Notes: a model not told the origin generated them from the sequence alone. A stretch of 64,000 bases of DNA from Tyto alba (GCF_018691265.1 NW_024881329.1:1240001-1304000); one strand, 5' to 3'. Positions 23,701-36,600 are shown, numbered from the stretch's first letter. A program made the numbers and translations.

Positions 23701-24837
23701 GTCTAACTCTTCAGGGAGGAAATTCCTGTTTTCCCTATGCTAATTTGCAGGGTGTGAACGGATCCTGGGAAAGCACCACTCTATATTAACTCTTCATTTG
23801 CCTGTGTTTATGCCCCAAGTGATGCAGTGGCTGTTGTGTGATAGCTTGTTGGCTTTACAGATTTAAGCTCTCATAAAGGAACTGCAGATCTGTCAAAAAT
23901 ACCTCAAACTACCCCCCTCTTCCTTGAAGAGAAGCTTCATGCATTTGCTTGAAATTCTTGCTGCTCATTTATCACAGATTGCAAAGAATTAAGAAAGTAG
24001 GGAAGATCTTGCCTTCTGATGCAGAGAAGGGGCTGTGGCTGCTTTTGAAGAATAGCTTTTTGTTACTCAGTGTCTGCCTTATCTAGATCAGACCTCGCTC
24101 TTTAAAATCCCTGGAAACCTCGCGATAGGCTCTGAATTGGACATGGAGGGGTTTATTGTGATGGTGCTAACTGGAATTCTTCAAATCTTTGTTCTGTGTG
24201 TACCTCGTGGCATGCACTATCTTCTGCGTAGCAGTTGCTGATTAACTTATATTTGCCAAGTTCATAGGAACAAGGTAATCATGTATAGCAGTCAGTCCCT
24301 TCTTTGGCAAATCGTGTGGCTGGGCAGCCCAGCGGGTAGTTGCCAGGGCCTGCCTCCTCTCCAGTGCATGGTGGCTGAGAGGTCAGGCTCCTGGACCTCT
24401 GTTCATCATTAAGTCCATGTCCAATTGTCCTTACAGCATTCACTTGAGCTCTGCAGGAGTCCCAGCCCTTGCCATTTCCACTCTTCCACATTAAAGGTTC
24501 AGGAATCCACTTTTTTTTTTTTTTTTCCTCCTTCCTGTGATACTACTTGCTGCTTTTAATGCTAATGGTTGAACTTCTGTCTCTAACCAGCCCCAAACCT
24601 GTACAACACTGTAGAGTTTTTATGTTGTGTACAACAGTCTGTATCTATGGCATGCTCTGTAAGCCACAATTTGTGTGTGGTATGTTGGGTTGGTTTGCTG
24701 CCTGCCCTACTGCTAATACTGATTTCAAGCTGATTTTCAAGGGGTAGAAAACACTTCTGACCACTACCTATAGGACCTAGGAATTGTTTTCTCGTAACTT
24801 CTTGGAGGGCTGTGTACCTGCAACAGTCAGACCAGAG

Positions 24838-24843
24838 AATAAA
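24838..24843 (+). terminator. PNPLA2: Poly(A) signal candidate AATAAA
   Basis: First canonical AATAAA after the PNPLA2 stop. It is followed within 30 bp by a G/T-containing stretch (CACTGGGGTGTCC), consistent with a cleavage site near 24860-24870. Confidence 0.45.
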
Positions 24844-25387
24844 AGAATCTGCCGTCTGCCAGCACTGGGGTGTCCCTAGTACTAGATGGCATATTCCCCA
24901 GTGGTTTTGTCCATTTAAAAAAATTAATCTAGTAATTCACGCCTTCCTCTGAGAGAAGAGGGAGAGATACCTAAAGCTCTGTGTGTGTGTGTGTTTCCCT
25001 GAGGGGTCCATTTCAGCTAAACAGGTGCTAGGTGTGGTGGGTGGCAGGGCTGAGCGTTGCCAGAGGGCCTCGCCAACAGATTTCTCAAGCTTTATTTCCA
25101 TCTTCCCCTCAAATCAAGGAGAGAAGGGACCTGGCTGCCCTGTCAGCCAGCTCATTTGTGCCAAACACACCCGGAGCCTTTACAGGGGCCCCTGGCCTGC
25201 CTGCCCTCCGGGTCCCTGCGGTGTCTGCCTTTCTGAATGCAGCCGTAGGCGCTCCCCTCGGCACGGGCAGGACGTTGCTCTGTGCTCTGACTCCATCCAT
25301 CTCGCTGCACGTGGATCCACATCAGCCCTCCTGCACGGGGAGGGGAAACCTCAGTTCCAAACAGAAGATTTGGAAATGTCGCTTTGA

Positions 25388-25393
25388 AATAAA
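25388..25393 (+). terminator. PNPLA2: Poly(A) signal candidate AATAAA
   Basis: AATAAA followed about 15 bp later by a strong T/G-rich stretch (TCTTTGGGGGTTTTC), which is the expected layout of a cleavage site and downstream element. Confidence 0.45.
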
Positions 25394-25748
25394 TACCTCT
25401 TTCTTTGGGGGTTTTCTCTTGCTCTTAAAAACAGCATCCAGCACAGCTCTTTGAGCTTAAAGGTGTCCTGGGGCTCCGCTGCTGTCACTGAGTTTGAGAA
25501 GATGCTTAAGCACACAACACACGTGGAGATCCTGTGGAAATTATTGGTGTCAGAGCAGCAACCAGACCAGCGATAGCATACACAAGTCATGTATTTGCAC
25601 GGCAATGTCGCTAAGTAGTGTTCACAGTCACTTTGAAAGTTCAGTATTAATTTGTTGATGCATTTTTTTTTTCCTGTTTTTTTTTTTTTTTTTCTAATGT
25701 TTTGCTGAAGAAAATGTAACTATTTATTTTGGCAGAAATATACCTTCT

Positions 25749-25754
25749 AATAAA
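25749..25754 (+). terminator. PNPLA2: Probable distal PNPLA2 poly(A) signal
   Basis: AATAAA followed by a T-rich run, then CTGGCTGTGGT about 25 bp downstream as a GU-rich element. It sits after AU-rich sequence with ATTTA words and is the last signal before the GC-rich promoter region, so it is the best candidate for the distal end of the PNPLA2 transcript. Confidence 0.55.
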
Positions 25755-26459
25755 AACTTTCTCAATATATTTACCTGGCTGTGGTAGATTGCTTGCCTTG
25801 CCATTTAAAGGTTTATTAAATATTTTTTGAACGCATTGTATGCTGTGGGTTTGTTCTGCTGGGCCCTATCCTGCTCAATGTCCTTTCAGGGTAAACATGC
25901 ATCAGCATGGGATGAATGGGGCATTGACCTAGAGGTAAAGAATGGTGCGTTTTGGCCCGCTTCCTCGTTCCAGGTGATACTAGCCTGTGTTTTGTGGGAG
26001 CTTCGGAGCAGATCCTGCTTTCCAAGAGGCATTAAGTTTTGTGGGAATTGCAGGTGCTTGGCCCCTGCGAAGGGGTTGGTAAATTGCTCACAAATTTGAA
26101 ACTTCTCCAATTCAGAGGTATCCTTGGGGGAAATCCAACCCTGTCTCTTACACCTCTGTTTACCAGTTGGCGAAAGATGCTCGTGGCTGTTCGGGGGAGC
26201 CGGCGTCGCTCCTGGGGTGCTGCCGGCCGGGATCCCGGGGCCCTCACACCGGGCAGGCTGGCGTTTGTCACTGCAGCTGCCCGGTAGGCGCTGCGGGGCT
26301 TGGCTCTTTTTTTTTTTTTTTTCCCCCTGTTTCCAGTCTTTTGACAGCGGTAGCCTGTAGGAAGGTACGTTGTTAGGGGGTATCCCAGGACAGGGACGAG
26401 CGCTGTGATTAACATGGCACGGGGCTGAGGGAGCGAGCAGCTTTCTCCCTTCTCGTAAC

Positions 26460-27080
26460 AGCGAGAGGCAGCCCGCCCAGCGCGGTGCCGTGAGCCGCTG
26501 AAGTTGAGCTCTTCCTCCAGGAGCCACCCCGGGAGGCGGGAGGGGGGGCGGCCGGCGGGGCCCCGGCCCGGCCGCTTTCCCCGCTCGCCCGTTTCCGGGC
26601 CGGGGCCGCCTCCGGCGCTGGCAGGGCTCCGCTCCGCTCCGCTCCCCGGGGCAGGGCGGCCGCAGGTGCCGGCTCCGCGCCGCTGCCCCTCCGCCGGGTC
26701 AGGTAAGCGGTGCGAGGGGCGGGCTGGTGGCGCGCGGGTCCCCTCAGCGGGGCGGCTGCCCACCGCCATTTTGTGAGGCCGGCGGGCAGGACCCCCCTCA
26801 GGGGCCCGGGCCCGCGGCGGGGCGCCGGGCGTTTCGGAGCGAAGGGCCGCGGCGGTGCCTTCGGCTCGGCGGCCTCCCCGGTCCCTCTCTGTGGGGAGAG
26901 GAGAGCTGCGGGGGGTCCTCGCCGGCCCAGAGCGACGTACCTGCTTCCCCCCCCGGGTGCCGGTGGTCCCTGGCTAGCGAAGGGTGGGCATGGAGGATCC
27001 CCGCTCCTGTGCAAAGCCGCCTTCTCCAGCTCCCGAGGCGTGGGCTGGGGAGCTGCTGTCCCCTCCCGCCTTCTCCCCTC
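26460..27080 (+). promoter_or_regulatory. CRACR2B: CpG island, probable CRACR2B promoter
   Basis: About 600 bp of strongly GC-rich, CpG-dense sequence, the only such block in the window. It contains GC boxes (GGGGGGCGGCC near 26540), a GCTCC pentamer repeat near 26627-26646, and CCGCCATTTTG at about 26763-26773, a good match to the YY1 site usually found just downstream of transcription starts. No TATA box is evident. CRACR2B is the next + strand gene, so its promoter is the likeliest assignment. A bidirectional or unrelated transcript cannot be excluded. Confidence 0.65.
26600..26702 (+). other. CRACR2B: Candidate non-coding first exon of CRACR2B
   Basis: A strong donor, GTCAG|GTAAGC, lies at 26702/26703 inside the CpG island. 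An exon ending there would be 5' UTR, spliced to the coding exon that begins at 46268 or 46291. The transcription start is not visible, so the left border is arbitrary. The YY1-like motif lies downstream of this donor, which leaves open a later start with a different donor (for example GATGAG|GTACAG at 27119/27120). Confidence 0.4.
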
Positions 27081-28176
27081 CTCTGTGGCTCTGAACTCTG
27101 CAGGCTCCTTTGGGATGAGGTACAGGGGCATTGGTCTTGTGTGCCGGGCCTGGATGGAGATCTTTTATTTTCTCATTTATTTTTTTTTTCAGCATCCTCT
27201 GCTCAGGGAATGTTCTTTCTTGCCGTGATCCAGGTGCAGATGACAGCTGCACAGTAAAGATGCCGCAGCTCCCTATGGCAGCTGCGTTACTGCTGCTTCC
27301 CCTTCTCTTTGGAAGGAAAAAATACCAGAGCTTTCCCTCTCCTAAGACTTCAGCGTCTTTCTCTGTAACATCCTGTGTGCATGGGGATGCACTTTGGTGA
27401 ACTTGTGCGTTGAACCTTTGGTCCTTCCTGTAGGACTTCCTGAAAACAGCCAAGGGGAAAAGAGGCCAGCGATCGCCAGCCTCGGACACAGGGAGATGGA
27501 CGTGCTCAGGAGGATCCTGAGGAGGCAGAATAATCCAAACACAGTTTGCTTGGTTAGATGTGACCCATTGAGTCCTTGCTTATTCTGATGGAGACGATGG
27601 CTGGTTTGCATCATGGGCTCTCAGAGAGCTGGTAACTTCTAAGCTTGCCTTACTCAGGTTCAGGGGCAATGCATCTTATTTTTTGTGTTCTAGAGCTGTA
27701 TTTATTTCTGAGGATCATATAAGCAGGTATATAGAGGTGAATATATATATCTATACTTCCTGAGGGCTACAGAAATTGCTTTTCTAGATTAAACAGATAA
27801 ACAGTCTAGTCTGTCCTTTCACTGGCCAATTCAGGTGGTCCAGAGGAGGTTCTGAGAAACTGCAGTGGGCTGGAATGGAAGAATCCTCTCTTTGCCAGAG
27901 CATCCTGCTGCAGAGACTGATGTGAGGCCTGAGGCATAAAATTTTAGGGTCCCTCGTAAGACGGTATAAAATCTCTCCAAAGCTACCTTGCTGGGTGAAC
28001 AATGTTATTCTCATTTTCCAGAGCATCACTCTTCTCTTGGTCCATCTGCTGAGGCAAGCTAAGTTGGGTAGTATAAACTGTCTGAGCGGAAAGTCTGCTT
28101 GGCTTTTTTTGTCACCATCAAATAGGAAAATTTCTCCCCGCACCCCAGTTTGATGCATCTAATGAATCATGCTCCT

Positions 28177-28194
28177 CCCCCCCCCCCCCCCCCC
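28177..28194. repeat. C18 homopolymer
   Basis: Eighteen consecutive C on the + strand, so G18 on the minus strand, able to form G-quadruplex or i-motif structure. Such runs are also prone to sequencing-length error. Confidence 0.95.
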
Positions 28195-29142
28195 ATCTAC
28201 TGCTCTGAAGATTGTATTGCAGAGGAGGACTGCATGCAGGACTGTCTTCAGCAGCACACGGTGCTGGGGTTCTGCTGTCACCCGTGACAAGCAGCCTCGG
28301 AGAATAAACTAGTAGGATGAGGACAATCGGCGCTAACATAAATGATGTGGGCACAGCTCCGTGCACCGTGTTCTTCATGGTCAGCGAGCTTTGCAGATAT
28401 TGATCCTTACGTGCAATAAACTAGGTTTGGTTTCCATAATATAGCCCACGTATTACTTGCTGTCTAAATCTTTTTGATTTGATAAGGCTGCTGTGGGGGA
28501 CCAAATCCTCCCACCTTTCCTTGCCTGCTTGCAGGAGCTCATCTTGGATTTAAAGACAGTGACGAGAAACCAGCTGTAGCAAATGTATCATCAGATCAGC
28601 ATCTTCCCCCAGACACCTTTGCCTGCTGTCCAGATAAAGGCTGAGATGGAAACATTTTGTTTACTTTGAACATCTGAATCTTGAATGATCCAATTTGTTG
28701 TCACATCAAAAGAGCAGAATTGCAACAATTAGTAAGGCTTTCTGTCCTTTGTCACTGTGTATCCTTTGAGGTGTGGATAGCCCAGCACCTTGAAAGGGAG
28801 ATTATGTTGATGTTCTGATTGGCCCTCTTAATATTTTTCTAGCAGCCTTCTCTTTTCCCCCTCCTGCATCCTAAAGCTTTAATTTCTTGGCTGATGCTGA
28901 GAAGCATTTCCTTATGCATGGACCTAACTCCACATTTTGCTAAGCAAACCTGACCTCTGCAGCTGTGCAAGAACCACTGGGGTGGATCCACTAAGTATTC
29001 CCTGCATGCTTCTGCTGTGGCAAGGAGCACAATGCACTCTTCTTGGGCCATATGTTCACAAGGTTTGCCAGCCCTAAGCTTTTAAAAACCATCAGCTAGA
29101 CATTAAAAAAAGAAAAGTACCATGGAATGGCATAAGTGTTTG

Positions 29143-29176
29143 GGTTTGGTTTTGGTTTGGTTTGGTTTGTTTTTTT
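29143..29176. repeat. TTTGG-type simple repeat
   Basis: GGTTTGGTTTTGG followed by further TTTGG units and a T run. It is a short low-complexity tract in the long intron. Confidence 0.8.
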
Positions 29177-30650
29177 AATTATGTTCTTAATTTGCTTTCT
29201 CATGCTGATTTCTGATTGTCTTGGAGATTTCTGCATGTCTGTATAAGATGCCAGGAATGATTGAATTGAAGTATTTCACTTGGCTGCAGGACCTCAGTGG
29301 AGTAACAGATACTGTGAGCTTTGGGAGAAAAATGCCAAACATCAGGTTAATAGCTGTTGTGGGTTTTGTGTAGGTTGTGGTACTGTGAGCTTTCAAATGA
29401 AGTCTGGAGCCATGGTGGGCTTTCCTGTGCTTCGTTTGTGTTGGGGTAGCATGACTGAGAAGCCCTGTTTTTCTTTTAACTGTGTGTCACAGAGCACTAA
29501 AGCAGGGACTAATACTGTCTTGCGTGCTTAGAGACTGTGACTTTAATTGTAGATTTGTTTTGGAGGACATGGGCTATGGTACGGTGCTCTGAAGGGTACA
29601 CTGCTCTCATCTGGTTGGCATAACTGGAGGAAAATCTGTTCAAGTAATAAGATTGAGAGCAAAGAGGCTTGTAAAATCCCTGCTTTCTGTCTAGTGAAGT
29701 GTGTGATTGCAAATAATTTAGCAGAGATGTCATCTGGAGGAGGAGCTCTTGCCCCTGCTTCTGTAGTTTTAATCTCTGTGCTGGTACAAGACTTTGTATC
29801 ACTTTTCTACACCAGTTAACAGCCCCATCTATGTGGAAGGGACTGCCTGCCTCAGAAGGATTGTTTGAGGATTACATACACCTGAAGGCCCTGCAGGAAA
29901 AGTTTGTGTTGTTCTGAGGATGGCAGGAAACCTCTAAAAATGTGACTGGGAGCTGTGAACCTCCTGACATCTGATGTGGTGGCTCAACACCGGGTGTGAG
30001 GCTGGCCCGAGCTTGTGATGCTGGTTAGATCCTGGCAGATGCAGAGATGTTGCTGTTCACAGCAGATGATGTATCATGGGCTGAGGCAACCTGCATTTCT
30101 GAAGAGGAGGTGAGAGTATGAATAAGGGGAGAGCTCTTAATACATTTTCTACAGCATTTTGAAAGAATTGGCCTTGTGTTGGATGAAGGCGTTGCAGTGA
30201 AGGCTTGAAAAATGTCGAGCCCAGTTGTAGCTGTGCAATCAGTGTAACAGTATCTAGCTGTTTATTGCTTCTTATCTCAAGCTCTTGGAAAGAATAACAA
30301 GCAGAGTGTCTGCAGACCTTTGGAGGAGTAGGACTGGTAGCTATGTGGAGTTAAAAATAAAATTGTGGAACGTAATTTAGGCTATGGAAAGCAAAACTTT
30401 TGGGAAAAATCCATCTACACCTGGGCATAGTTAGGTGAGCCCAGCCTCTGGAAAAGGAGGGTTGGAAGCAGACTGCAAACTAGCTGTGAGCCCTTGGCTG
30501 GGTGTAGCGGGAGCTTGGGAGAGGTGCAGGTGTGGGAAGGCAGATATAACGCGTAATACAGGAAAACTTGGTGGCCCTCCCTGTTATAGTAGCTGAATAC
30601 CTCTTTGTCACATTCAGCAAAACATCTCTGAATAAGAGTACTGCTTTTAT

Positions 30651-30690
30651 CTGCCTCAGTTTACCCTCTGTAAAATGAAGAGGAGAGAAC
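30651..30690 (+). mobile_element. MIR-like SINE remnant
   Basis: CTGCCTCAGTTTACCCTCTG followed by TAAAATGAAGAGGAGA matches the conserved core of MIR-family SINEs (…cctcagtttcctcatctgtaaaatgggga…). It is short and diverged. Confidence 0.6.
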
Positions 30691-33600
30691 GGAGCTCATC
30701 TCCAGCTGGGAATTTAAGCTGCAGGTGAGCAGGTTGAGAGCATGATGGATGTTGAAGTATTCTCTCTGGACAAATGGTCTGACTCCCTATAAAATAAATT
30801 AACCGGCTTATCTATTGGCAAGGACTGGCGTGGCTGTACCGTGTCTAGGGAAGGTGAGCTATATGCCTGTGCTAGCAGCTGAGGTGAAGGTGACATGAGG
30901 TGTGTAAATATTGCTGAGCCTTATTTTCCCCATAACTCTTGCCTGTGGACTAAATGCCGGGTTGTTTGCGGGGTGGGACAGGCAGGCAGGTCAGCAGAAC
31001 CATCCCTCTCTGGTGTGAACCTCTGCCCAGCTCCCCTCCTTGCAGGTGCAGAGCTGCTGAGCTTTGCCCAAGAAGGAAGACGAGCGTCATCATAGCTTAG
31101 ATAAGATAAAGCGTGACCAAATCTTTGTTACCCTTAGCAGGTGTGGCTAGATGCCATCTGGGATTTGAGCAGCTCTGAGGAATAGCCAGGCATTGCAGCT
31201 GTGGGGAGGGTTGCAAAGCCTCTTTAAAATGTAGAGACTTGATGCCGGAGCCCAAAAGAGAAGGTGAGTGCACCCCAAGGGACGGTGACATCGAGGGCCT
31301 GAGAGGTGTGAGTGAAGGGACAGCCGCCCAGTAACCCTGTGGGCAGAGGACTTCTGCTGCGTGTTCCTGTGCCAGTGTCCTGCTGTAGGCTCTGGGGTTG
31401 ACGTTGCTCCGTGAGCAGCTCCATCCACTCGATGCCCTCTGAGCAGGGCTGTGGGGGTGCCCTGGTGTCTAGCAGGGCTGAGCCTCTCTTCACAGCAACG
31501 CTGGCAGAGCCTCTCTCTTCACCAGTCAGGTTTCTGAAGTTCAGAGGTGTCTGTTGTCCTGAACTGTGTCCTTCTGTCTGAGATCATGGGAACTAGGAAA
31601 AGAATTCGGATTTATTGGAGGGAAAAAGGACACGTGCAGATACCCCCACAAATGTACACCTTTCTTCTATTGCATGCTTTGCTCTTGTGCTTGAGAGCTG
31701 CCTTCCCTCTTCCTTGCCCTCACTGCCTCTTAAAGGAGTTTGCAAGGTCTCTGCTCTACCCTTCCTTCCTCTGCCAGACAGATAGCCAGAGGAGTAATCC
31801 TCTGCTCCAGTACAGATGCAGTACAAATCCCTTTGATTTAATGCATTTCCTATGGCACAAAAAAAAGAGTCTTTTGCTTCCCATGCAAATCTGCTTGCTT
31901 AGTCGTAGCTGCTAAATGCAAATGGACCACTTGTAGCTGTACCTCTGAGAATAGTGGTGTGGGCTTTATGTAAAGCATGGAGATAAGACCTCAGGAGCTC
32001 AGAGTGTAGAGCAGTACGCAGATTTGTGGTGGAGAGAGGTTAGCATGGCTGTAGTTCATTCACAACCTGTTTCTAGACTCATGAAGTGGATACTAGGCAG
32101 GGGGGATATTTCAAGCTGTTAGTATCAAAGAAATGAGCATTTATAGAAATGGATTAACATTTACTAGTTCTGGGGGGGGTTGCTGGTCAGTTATTCTCTC
32201 CAATCTCTCCTTACTACCTCCCTGCTGCATCCAAGTGCAGAACCACCAACAACTGCGATTTGGTGACTCAACATGTTCTGACGCCTGGATCCCTTTCCTC
32301 TGTTCAGGCTAGGCAAATAATGTTCAGTCTGTAAGCATGCTTGAGAGCTCTTGCTGTTGCCCTAGATATGGGGAGCTGTAATGATGCTTAGATTGGCTTA
32401 ATCCAATTCGATCTGAAAATCCACGTCTCTGAACAATAAATGTCGTGTGTGGTGGGGGTGGTATTCAGGTGTCTTTACTAAATCAAAAACCTTTTTGGCA
32501 TCAGTGGATGAAGCCTTTTTCTTTTCAACGTGTACCACTAAATACACAGGATATATGCAGTATGGTTGAATTAGCATTACTATGGGAACCATAACTTTTT
32601 GTATTTCCTGACCTTTATCCATGTAACGCTAAGGATTCATTAATGTGGCTCCAAAATGCTATTTATTTTTGTGTGTTTGATAAGCTTTTTTGTTCTGGTC
32701 AGTACTAAGAGAAGCTTTATAAAGGACCCCAGGCAGAGCTTAGAGGCAAGACAGCCTGCAAGGTGCAGAAGAGTAGTTTGTTCCCTTTTTTGTGCTGTTC
32801 TATTAGCATCCCAGCTGAGACTGTGGTTCAGTGTTAAGCATCACCTCTGCAGCGATGGTAAACAAAATGGTAAGTAAACTCTCCTGCTTAGAGGCAGGTA
32901 CCTCACTTGGTATGGGTTGGTTTGGTTTTTTTTTTTTGCCTCAGCTACACTGCTAGAGCCTGCCCCAAAGGATGTGTGGTCCTGGGGCTGAGGCAAAGCT
33001 GAGTCCGTGAGCAGCGGTGAGGTGATCGTCCTTGTCTGAGGGGAGCAGAGCTGCCCTCTGGCAGCACAGAGCCCACCCAGATGGCACAGGGGAGTTCACT
33101 GGCCCTGTTAAACCTGTACTAAAGACAAAGGTGATGGGTTGTAGTAGTCTTTAAGTCCATTTTTTAGTCTGGGTTTTGAAATAACCGTCTTAAAATACAG
33201 GGGAAGGGACCCGCCTTTAACTTTGCTTTCTGCAGGTCATATCATCGCTCGCTGCTGGGAGGATGGGGCTATTTGGAGCTCCTCTGTTTGCAGGTTGAGG
33301 AGGACTCTGCTGTTCAGATGCCAGCTGGAGTCTTCTCAGTGGGAATTGGTGGAAGAGTAGGTTTTGTTCTCTGTAGAGCCTGGGCTTGCCCGCTCATGAC
33401 TTGTATGGCAAAGCTTGTTTGCTGGGCAAATATTATCCTTGAGGGCTGACACAGAGGCATTTGGGGCAGGGGTGAGCAAAGGGGACAAAACCGTACCAGG
33501 AGATGAAGAGCCAGCCTGCCAGGATCTCCACATGCTCTTTTTTTTTTTAATTTTTCTTTGTCCCCTTCCAAAAAGTCCTTGGGCTTAACTAGTGGGAGCT

Positions 33601-36600
33601 GACAGACACAGTTGAGGGCAACTTCATGCTGCCTGGAGGTCCTGGAGCTGCCACTGAGCGACAGATCCCCATCAGTATCTCCAACTATCAGCAGGCAGGG
33701 GTGGCTTTGCTTCCTTTCCATGGGGCTTTGGGACAGAGGGACGCTTTGGTCAGTGACAGGGTAGAGGGTGGCATCTCTGGCTGCTTTAGTGAGAAAGCCC
33801 TGGGGTGTGCACCCCACCCCTGGGGTGCGTTTTACGCTACCTTGGAAAGATGCTCCTTGCACTGTTATCTAATGCTTTGCCTTTCTTTTTTTCCTAAGCA
33901 ATCTGTGCTCCTCATTGTGAAACAGGTTGCCAGCTATGTAAAAGTGGAATCAAACTTGATGTAGGATTCGCAGGGGTAGTTTGCAGCCCTGCCCTCATTG
34001 AAATTGGATGGGAGGTAGGCAGCAAGCTACCTAGAAGCACAGCTAGGGTTTCTCAGGGAAGGTAAGTTCAGCAGGAGACGAGGGATCATCTGCTTGCTTA
34101 CCAACCTTCTTACTTCTCCTCTTGCCTAAGGAGGCTCAGAAACAAGCCCTTCTACTTCACAGCTGTGCACAAGGCAGGATTACAAGGAGTTTACCTTGGG
34201 AGGTTAATGGCAAGTTTTCCTGTGCTGCTTTCTGTGCTGATGGCTACTAGCCTATACTGGAAAGGGGATAAGATGCGTAGGAGGTGTGGTCTGCAATGCT
34301 CCCTAGCCTGGACCTGCTCTGATACTCTATTTACAGTGGCGGTGTTCGTTCTCCGCTAGCTTTTTGCTGTGGAATATCCTGCCGGTTCCAGGGAAGGGCA
34401 ACAATATTGTCCAGCCACTCGAGGTATTTGGGAACACCTGCAGAGAGAGAAGATGAGGCTGTGCAATGGGGTGGAAGGGAGGGAGGGAAGAAAGTCTCTG
34501 TCATTTGGGCAAGAAATTATTTGAGAAGGAAGTCTGAACGAGCTTGCGAGTTGCTGTGTCTCAGCAGTTTCTCCCTAGGAACTTTCTGTTCCAACTTCCT
34601 GCTTTTGCTTTAAAGCAGCAGAGTAGAACTTGCTGAGTGCAGTGGCACTGTAAACCGCTGCAGACAACAGTTGTTATTCCCATGATGCAGGAAAGAGAAT
34701 TTATCAATTGGTTTTCAAGAGCTGGAGGTGCTTAATTAACAAAAGGTTAATGCGTCAGTATGGATCATCCAAGGTCTTTGCAACTGTTGAACTGAAGAAA
34801 CTTGCTCTCCGTTCTGATATGATTCTGCAGGTTGCTTAACTCTTTATAGTGATTTACTGATATGGGAAACTGCTGATTTAGAGTAATAGCTGCAGTGGTT
34901 ACATTTTCAAAAGTAAAGGGGGAAAAGTGCATGCTTAGAATGTGTGGGATTTTGATGTTTTCTTATGAAATGGATTTCTTGAGCTGGTTAAATTAAAAAC
35001 TAAGGATTTTCTGCTGCATACTTTGTGAGGATTTAAGAAATTTTTCTTTAAAAACATTTGTCAGGAAATTTTCCACTATGTCTCATCAGCACACCTACCC
35101 GTTCCATCCCCCCTCGCCCACCCCTTTTCTGTAATCTTATATCAGTGTTGCTGCTGTGGGCTTCTGACTCAGTGACAGCTTTTTTCAGAGGGGAATGTTG
35201 CCCCCCGCCCCTGAGTAATTTCACCTTTCCAAGACCAGTTGTTTAAATTGAACAAAAGCACCTCTCAGACAGCATCTGCTTCTGAGTTTGCTTGCTTTCC
35301 TTGCTCCTTGCACTAGGGTGTGCCTGGCATGCGGGGAACATGTGAGCTTCAGTTGCACGTGTTATCCCGCTTTCTAGAGGAGCAGTTGAGGGCTCGTGCT
35401 GCTCAAAACATTCTTTAGCTTTCTGTCTTGTAGACATCTGGAGCTTCTAGTATTTTGTTATGATTGTCCTCCCTGAATGAGAACGGGAGAGGATATTTCT
35501 GGTATCTTGTATGAGATCCTGGGATTCTTGGGCATTCAGACCAATCCTCTCTTCTTTCAGGAGAGGGAATGGGAGTGTTGACTCCCTGGATCCAAGACTT
35601 TACTTATGGCTTCCTCAGTGATCTGACAGCCAAGAGGTGTCTCTACTCAGAACATGGATTTCATCCTTTTCCAGTGCACAGATTCAGGAAGGGTGTTTTG
35701 CATAGCACAGCCAACACCACCTTAGTTCGCAGGAAAGGGTGAATCTTTACTCTTATACCCACTGTTACCGGGGTAGAGCCTTAGCTGAGAGGTGACCAAG
35801 TGTCACATACCTGTGCATATGGTCATTTTCATCTCTGGGAGGCAGAGAACGGGTTAACTGTTTCCTTAGAAATTGGCTTCACCCAGCTGCCTCAGCTGTT
35901 TGTTTTAATAGCATTTGCAGAAAGGTCAAACTGTCCATGGGTCCCATACATTGCCCCTGGGCAAAACCAATACAGCACCAGCCACGGAGAGGTTTCTACA
36001 GGGAGCTGTGGTGCCTAGAAATCCTCTCCATATTCATTCCTACTTGTTAATCTTTGCAAACTGGTTTTGTCCTTTGCAGATTCAGAATAGTGAGGTAAAG
36101 CTTCTCCCCCTGGTTCTGTTGCTAACATGCAGCCCAGAAAAGATCTTGGGGGTGAGATCGCTGTGTGCAGTTCTCAAAATAACGGAGGTGAATTTCCTGG
36201 GATGAGGAAGAGATGCTTGAACTTCATGCATGCCCCCTGCAGTTGTAGCCCTCTGGATAAGGAGGTTTCAAGTGCTGCAGAGAACTTGCTGGCTCAGGTG
36301 GAGAAGAAATGGCTGGCTATCACACGTATTCAGTAAGCAGTGTGAGTGGGTGCTTTACCAAAAAGAAGTTTCCCCTTTGAAGGGCGATTAGGTTGTCTGA
36401 TATTTTGGCTTCATATTTTACCTGTGCATGTGTGTGGTGGGGCAGCTATTTGAGGACAACATAAGGCTATGAATTTTTGTTTGTATAAAGCTGATCTCAA
36501 GATCAAAGATCTTGCTCAACAAAGATAAGGCTCTTGTCCTACTTCTGTGAGCTTATGCTTAACGCTACTCCAGGTGAGATGGTACCGTCACAGGATTTTT

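Larger units (their letters stand above)
20735..25775 (+). other. PNPLA2: Probable PNPLA2 3' UTR with several alternative ends
   Basis: About 5 kb without a recognisable exon between the PNPLA2 stop and a strong poly(A) signal. No canonical AATAAA was found in the first 4 kb. Candidates appear late: ATTAAA near 24491, AATAAA at 24838, 25388 and 25749. The region contains A-rich (22811-22850) and T-rich (24511-24527, 25664-25696) tracts. Whether all of it is transcribed as one exon cannot be decided here; an earlier non-canonical end is possible, and the mammalian 3' UTR is much shorter as I remember it. Confidence 0.5.

Noticed and set aside
25886..26527. 213-codon minus-strand open frame
   Set aside because: Spans the CpG-island edge and a T-run read as poly-Lys on the minus strand. 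Looks like chance openness.
26032..26769. 245-codon minus-strand open frame across the CpG island
   Set aside because: GC-rich sequence has few stop codons. The translation is Pro/Gly/Arg/Ala-rich with no domain, and several overlapping frames on both strands are equally open. It may be transcribed, but no coding evidence exists.
26409..27257. Other long open frames in both directions over the same island (e.g. 26409-27131 minus, 26727-27257 plus)
   Set aside because: Same composition artefact; no family resemblance and no splice structure connecting to CRACR2B coding exons in frame.
33314..33862. 182-codon minus-strand open frame in intron 1
   Set aside because: No recognisable domain, no plausible promoter or splice partners, and composition like the surrounding intron.
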